Assembly: GCF_030908405.1 (NCBI RefSeq) | Contig: NZ_CP133089.1 | Location: 2,108,001-2,172,000, forward strand | Length of the DNA: 64,000 nucleotides | Source of the DNA: Aminobacterium sp. MB27-C1 | GTDB taxonomy: Bacteria > Synergistota > Synergistia > Synergistales > Aminobacteriaceae | Reading direction: 5' to 3' | Shown: in pieces, positions 60,702 through 64,000 of the stretch | Layout of the letters: each line of letters starts with the position of its first letter | Numbering within the stretch: the first letter of the stretch is position 1 | The notes under the pieces: model-generated | Databases searched by the model: none | What the model saw: only the letters and a program-made list of their open reading frames with translations | What the model was told of the DNA's origin: nothing | Made by a program: the position numbers and the translations under genes

Positions 60702-61706
60702 CTAATTTCCTGCAAGAATCTGATCAAGAAGCTTTGCGTCTTCGCCAAGTTCCCCACGGAATTCGTCATAGACGGATTTCGTGGCCTTACGGAAGGCTTC
60801 TTTATCTGGTGTATTTATTTCCATTCCAAGTTCTTTCAGTTTTTCTACCTGTTCATTTTCCATTCTCGTAATCTGCTCGCGCTCATAAAGAGCCGATTCT
60901 TGAGCAGCTTTCATGAAAATTTCCTGATATTCTTTAGGAAGCTTATCAAATCTAAACTTACTCATTATCAACATCGAGGGAGAAAAAACATGTCCGGTAA
61001 GAGAAACATATTTCTGAACCTCGTATATTTTTTGAGTGTAAATAATAGGAATTGGGTTTTCCTGCCCATCAACTGTTCCCTGCTGGAGAGCAGTAAAGAC
61101 TTCTCCCCATGCCATAGGCGTAGGATCTGCTCCGAGGGCTCTCCAAATAGCCATCTGTACTTTATTTTCCATGGTTCTGAGCTTGAGTCCTTTGGCCTCT
61201 TCTGGAGTATTTACGGGATGCTTAGAATTTGTCAGATGGCGGAACCCGTTTTCATACCATGCTAAACCTTTAATGCCTTGTTTTTCGAGAAGGCCCATAA
61301 TATACTGTCCGATTTCTCCATCGAGAGTTGAATAAGCCTGAGCCTTGTCTTTAAAGAGAAATGGGAAGTCAAAAATCATAAACTTTTTCTCGAATCCACT
61401 CATAGGCCCTGTTGAAGAGACGACCAAATCGACAGTTCCTAACTGAAGCCCCTCAATAAGGTCTCTCTCTCCTGTCCCAAGCTGATTATTGGGGAAAAGA
61501 TTGACCTCTACATCTCCATTTGTTTCTTTCTCGACAATCTCTTTAAACCGTACAGCTCCAAGGTTATAAGGATGCTGATCACTCACAGAGTGCCCCAGCT
61601 TAAAGGAGTACTTAGCTGCCCAAGCAGGTTGTGTTACAGTCCCCAGCATAAAAGCACAAAACAAAAGCCCTACAAAAATTATGGTGCTTTTTTTCGTCCC
61701 TCTCAT
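60702..61706 (-). CDS. dctP: TRAP transporter substrate-binding protein
   Basis: About 334 residues. Signal peptide KSTIIFVGLLFCAFMLGTV with cleavage near AWA-AK. KLGHSVSDQHPYNLGAVRF is the usual N-terminal strand, and GLKLRTMENKVQMAIWRALG holds the arginine that binds the ligand carboxylate. ATG 61706 after AAAGGGGG. Sits 13 bp after panE, so the ligand may relate to that enzyme's pathway, perhaps a 2-oxo or hydroxy acid; unproven. Confidence 0.92.
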   Translation of the reverse strand: MRGTKKSTIIFVGLLFCAFMLGTVTQPAWAAKYSFKLGHSVSDQHPYNLGAVRFKEIVEKETNGDVEVNLFPNNQLGTGERDLIEGLQLGTVDLVVSSTGPMSGFEKKFMIFDFPFLFKDKAQAYSTLDGEIGQYIMGLLEKQGIKGLAWYENGFRHLTNSKHPVNTPEEAKGLKLRTMENKVQMAIWRALGADPTPMAWGEVFTALQQGTVDGQENPIPIIYTQKIYEVQKYVSLTGHVFSPSMLIMSKFRFDKLPKEYQEIFMKAAQESALYEREQITRMENEQVEKLKELGMEINTPDKEAFRKATKSVYDEFRGELGEDAKLLDQILAGN

Positions 61707-61719
61707 CACATGTCCCCCT

Positions 61720-62646
61720 TTAGACTTCTTCATAAGTTTTTTCTTTTACTGAAACAAGGTTATAAAGAACTTTATTAATAGGCGTCGCGATTCCCAGACG
61801 TCTACCTTCCTGAACAACGGCCCCATTTATAACCCCAATTTCTGTTTTACGTTTGTTCGAAACATCCTGAAGCATGGAAGACCTATTTGCTGCGGTAAGT
61901 TTGGCAACTTTTCTCGTATGTTCTACTGGATCGTCTATTTCAAGGGTAATTCCCTTTGCATTTGCCACAGCAACTGCCTCTTGTACAGCACAGGCAAGGA
62001 GTTCGTCTGTTTCAGAAAAATCTACTAAACGACCATTTTTTAACCCTGTAACAGCTGTTAAAGCATTAATGCCAATATTGACAATCAACTTGCCCCAAAT
62101 GAGTCCCATTACATTGGGCGATAATTTAACGTTAAAACCACCCTTTTTGAGTAAATCTCCTATCTTTTCAAGGCGCTCATCGATAAAACCAGAGAGCTCT
62201 CCGATTACTGTGTCTCCTTGACCTGCATGGCGTATTTTTCCTGGTCCAAGCAATGTGGAACCATGTCCTGTTACACCTGCAATAACTTTTTCTTCGCCAA
62301 CAACAGCACTTATTTTCTCTACATTACCAAGGCCGTTTTGAAGGGTTAAAACGCTTGTATGCGCCCCAATAATACCTTTCGCACTTTCCATCGCCTGAGA
62401 TGTAAGCGTGGCCTTAACAAAAACAATAAGGAGGTCGCACTCCCCCGCCTCTTCAGGAGACGTAACAGCTCGAATAGAACGAATCGTACGCTCTCCTCCA
62501 ATGCCCTCAATAAAGAGGCCGTGGGTATTAATGGCATCTACATGATCTTTCCAAACATCAATAAGCGTTACGTTAAAGCCTGCTTCAGCAAGCATTCCGC
62601 CATAAAGGCATCCCATAGCTCCTGAGCCAAGAACAGCTATTTTCAT
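61720..62646 (-). CDS. panE: Ketopantoate reductase family (PanE)
   Basis: A 308-residue NADPH-dependent 2-oxoacid reductase. KIAVLGSGAMGCLYGGMLAEAG binds the nucleotide; LTLQNGLGN and GKLIVNIGINALTAVTG (catalytic lysine near residue 186 region) are family motifs. ATG 62646 has GAGG 8 bp upstream; a GTG at 62655 is in frame. Follows panB by 16 bp, the natural partner that makes ketopantoate. Confidence 0.92.
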   Translation of the reverse strand: MKIAVLGSGAMGCLYGGMLAEAGFNVTLIDVWKDHVDAINTHGLFIEGIGGERTIRSIRAVTSPEEAGECDLLIVFVKATLTSQAMESAKGIIGAHTSVLTLQNGLGNVEKISAVVGEEKVIAGVTGHGSTLLGPGKIRHAGQGDTVIGELSGFIDERLEKIGDLLKKGGFNVKLSPNVMGLIWGKLIVNIGINALTAVTGLKNGRLVDFSETDELLACAVQEAVAVANAKGITLEIDDPVEHTRKVAKLTAANRSSMLQDVSNKRKTEIGVINGAVVQEGRRLGIATPINKVLYNLVSVKEKTYEEV

Positions 62647-62662
62647 ATTTTTCACCTCGGTC

Positions 62663-63493
62663 TTACTTGCGCAGATCTTTCAAATCGTCTCTGCTCAAAC
62701 CTCCAAAGGTGTGTTTATCTTCCGGGAAAGAGCCTGAACGGACTTCTTCTTTGTATTCACCAAGAGCCTTTACAATTTCGTCTCCGATTTGAGCATACTG
62801 TTTAACAAACTTGGGAAGGAATTTATCGAAGAGCCCCAACATATCGTGGAAAACCAAAACCTGACCGTCTGTATAACGTCCTGCTCCTATACCAATAATG
62901 GGAATTGATACAGCTTCTGTAATTGCACGTCCTAATTCTTCAGGAACACACTCTACAACGATGGAAAATGCTCCGGCATCTTCTAGGGCTTTTGCTTCGT
63001 CAACAATTTTCTGAGCTGCTTCCAAACTTTTCCCCTGCACCTTAAAGCCACCGAGCATAGACGCCGTTTGAGGCGTAAGGCCAATATGTCCCTGAACGGG
63101 AATTCCTGCTTCAACAATGGCAGAAACGACTTCTGGGCGCCCGCCCTCAAGCTTGATCACATCGCAACCGCCTTCTTTCATGAGACGATTTGCACTGCGA
63201 ATGGCTTGAGAAATGCTTTCGTTATATGAGCCGAAAACCATATCGCCAACAATCATAGGTGTGGGAGCACCCTTTACAACGGGTTTGATGTGAGCAACCA
63301 TTTCGTCTGTGGTAAGAGGCACTGTCCCATCATTGCCAAGCATTGTCATAGAAAGAGAATCACCAACAAGAATGATCTCGATACCTGACTTCTCAACTAA
63401 AACAGCCTGAGCATAATCATACGCTGTAACCATCGATATTTTTTCGCCTTTTTGCTTCATTTCTTTGAGCTTTTGAATCGTTACCTTTGCCAT
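62663..63493 (-). CDS. panB: Ketopantoate hydroxymethyltransferase
   Basis: A 276-residue PanB that makes ketopantoate from 2-oxoisovalerate and methylene-tetrahydrofolate. ISMVTAYDYAQAVLVEKSGI, VGDSLSMTMLG (metal-binding aspartate), KLEGG and IPIIGIGAG are intact. Fifty-five bp after the IclR gene, same strand. No panC or panD is seen in the window. Confidence 0.95.
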   Translation of the reverse strand: MAKVTIQKLKEMKQKGEKISMVTAYDYAQAVLVEKSGIEIILVGDSLSMTMLGNDGTVPLTTDEMVAHIKPVVKGAPTPMIVGDMVFGSYNESISQAIRSANRLMKEGGCDVIKLEGGRPEVVSAIVEAGIPVQGHIGLTPQTASMLGGFKVQGKSLEAAQKIVDEAKALEDAGAFSIVVECVPEELGRAITEAVSIPIIGIGAGRYTDGQVLVFHDMLGLFDKFLPKFVKQYAQIGDEIVKALGEYKEEVRSGSFPEDKHTFGGLSRDDLKDLRK

Positions 63494-63548
63494 TGCGAGA
63501 TTCCCCCTCTAGAGATATATAAAGTTTTTATACTTTTTCTTTGTCGAT

Positions 63549-64000
63549 TCAGGATTTGTACCCAAGGGTGGTCGAAAAACGTTTGGCCACATCTATAACC
63601 AAATCCCGAATGGCAATAAGACGTTCTGTATCTGCATAAAGGAATTTCGGCACTGCAACACTCAGAGCCGCGAACACTTCCCCAGAATGACCCCATACTG
63701 GAGCTGCTACACAAAAAAGGCCTTCAACGTACTCTTCGTTATCGATGCAATATCCTTGTTGGCGTATAGTCACAAGGTGCTCGAGTAATTCATCAAAATT
63801 GGTTACGGTATTTTCAGTAAAACGTATAAATGGTTCATCTTGAAGCAAGGCTCTAACTTGATGCTCAGGCATATAAGCCAACATGATCTTGCCAAGGCCA
63901 GTACAATAAGATGGCATTCGTTTTCCTATAGAAAGGTCTACTTTTATTGTTGATTGACTTTCGATTTTATCGATATAAATTACGTATTTTCCATCCATGA
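63549..64000 (-). CDS. IclR-family regulator, ligand-binding domain (N-terminus outside window)
   Basis: The frame runs off the right edge; about 150 C-terminal residues are visible. They match the IclR effector domain: KRMPSYCTGLGKIMLA, GYCIDNEEYVEGLFCVAAPVW and ALSVAVPKF. The HTH must lie beyond 64,000. It is followed by panB, panE and the TRAP genes on the same strand and probably controls them. IclR proteins usually regulate catabolic genes. Confidence 0.9.
   Translation of the reverse strand, partial: MDGKYVIYIDKIESQSTIKVDLSIGKRMPSYCTGLGKIMLAYMPEHQVRALLQDEPFIRFTENTVTNFDELLEHLVTIRQQGYCIDNEEYVEGLFCVAAPVWGHSGEVFAALSVAVPKFLYADTERLIAIRDLVIDVAKRFSTTLGYKS

Noticed and set aside
1-64000. tRNA, rRNA, transposase or phage genes
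   Set aside because: None recognised by eye on either strand; tRNA genes would need a covariance search to exclude fully.

Overview
The window looks like chromosome of an anaerobic, amino-acid- and organic-acid-fermenting bacterium, most probably a member of the Synergistota (Aminobacterium-like; inferred from gene content, not proven). The grounds are a complete Na+/H+-type Rnf complex, a B12-dependent ribonucleotide reductase, a Na+/alanine symporter, several carboxylate and amino-acid importers, no sugar genes, and a moderately AT-rich base composition.

Bases 1-15,650 are a compound CRISPR-Cas region. It opens with the end of cas4, then cas1 and cas2, and a very large array (85 spacers, 30-bp repeat). 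A clearly GC-richer type I-B effector cassette follows (cas6, a cas8b split in two, cas7, cas5, cas3). After cas3 lies a frameshifted fossil of cas2 and a second, smaller array (13 spacers) with a related but distinct repeat. Both arrays are preceded by the same covarying stem-loop and by similar leaders. The effector cassette thus seems to have lost its own adaptation genes and to sit downstream of a second system's cas4-cas1-cas2.

Bases 15,650-22,460 carry an amino-acid ABC importer (binding protein and permease, no ATPase) with an M20 amidohydrolase, nrdJ with a candidate NrdR box, and a PatB/MalY-type C-S lyase.

Bases 22,515-34,070 (minus strand) are one eleven-gene unit: PAS/HTH regulator, RidA, TctCBA importer, malic enzyme, fumarase, MmgE/PrpD protein, adenylosuccinate-lyase-like enzyme, cysteine desulfidase, DUF1847 protein. 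The parts make chemical sense as a route for a succinylated (fumarate-adduct) amino acid such as S-(2-succino)cysteine or iminodisuccinate: import, epimerise, split into fumarate plus amine or thiol, then run fumarate through malate to pyruvate and cysteine to pyruvate, sulfide and ammonia. This is my main metabolic hypothesis.

Bases 34,190-47,370 hold trmO, a large UPF0182 membrane protein, an alanine symporter, apbE with NusG-II and Gx-transporter genes facing rnfCDGEAB, and a lytic transglycosylase.

Bases 47,440-58,850 hold an rRNA methyltransferase, leuACDB, cysE-cysK, a dihydroorotate-dehydrogenase-like protein, a nitroreductase and a flavoprotein. Three ribosome-mediated attenuators occur here: a leucine leader before leuA, a cysteine leader (three consecutive Cys codons) before cysE, and a Val/Ile leader with a consensus promoter that controls only a 48-residue unknown ORF. 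Bases 58,850-64,000 hold a TRAP importer, panE, panB and the end of an IclR regulator. No rRNA or tRNA gene was recognised.
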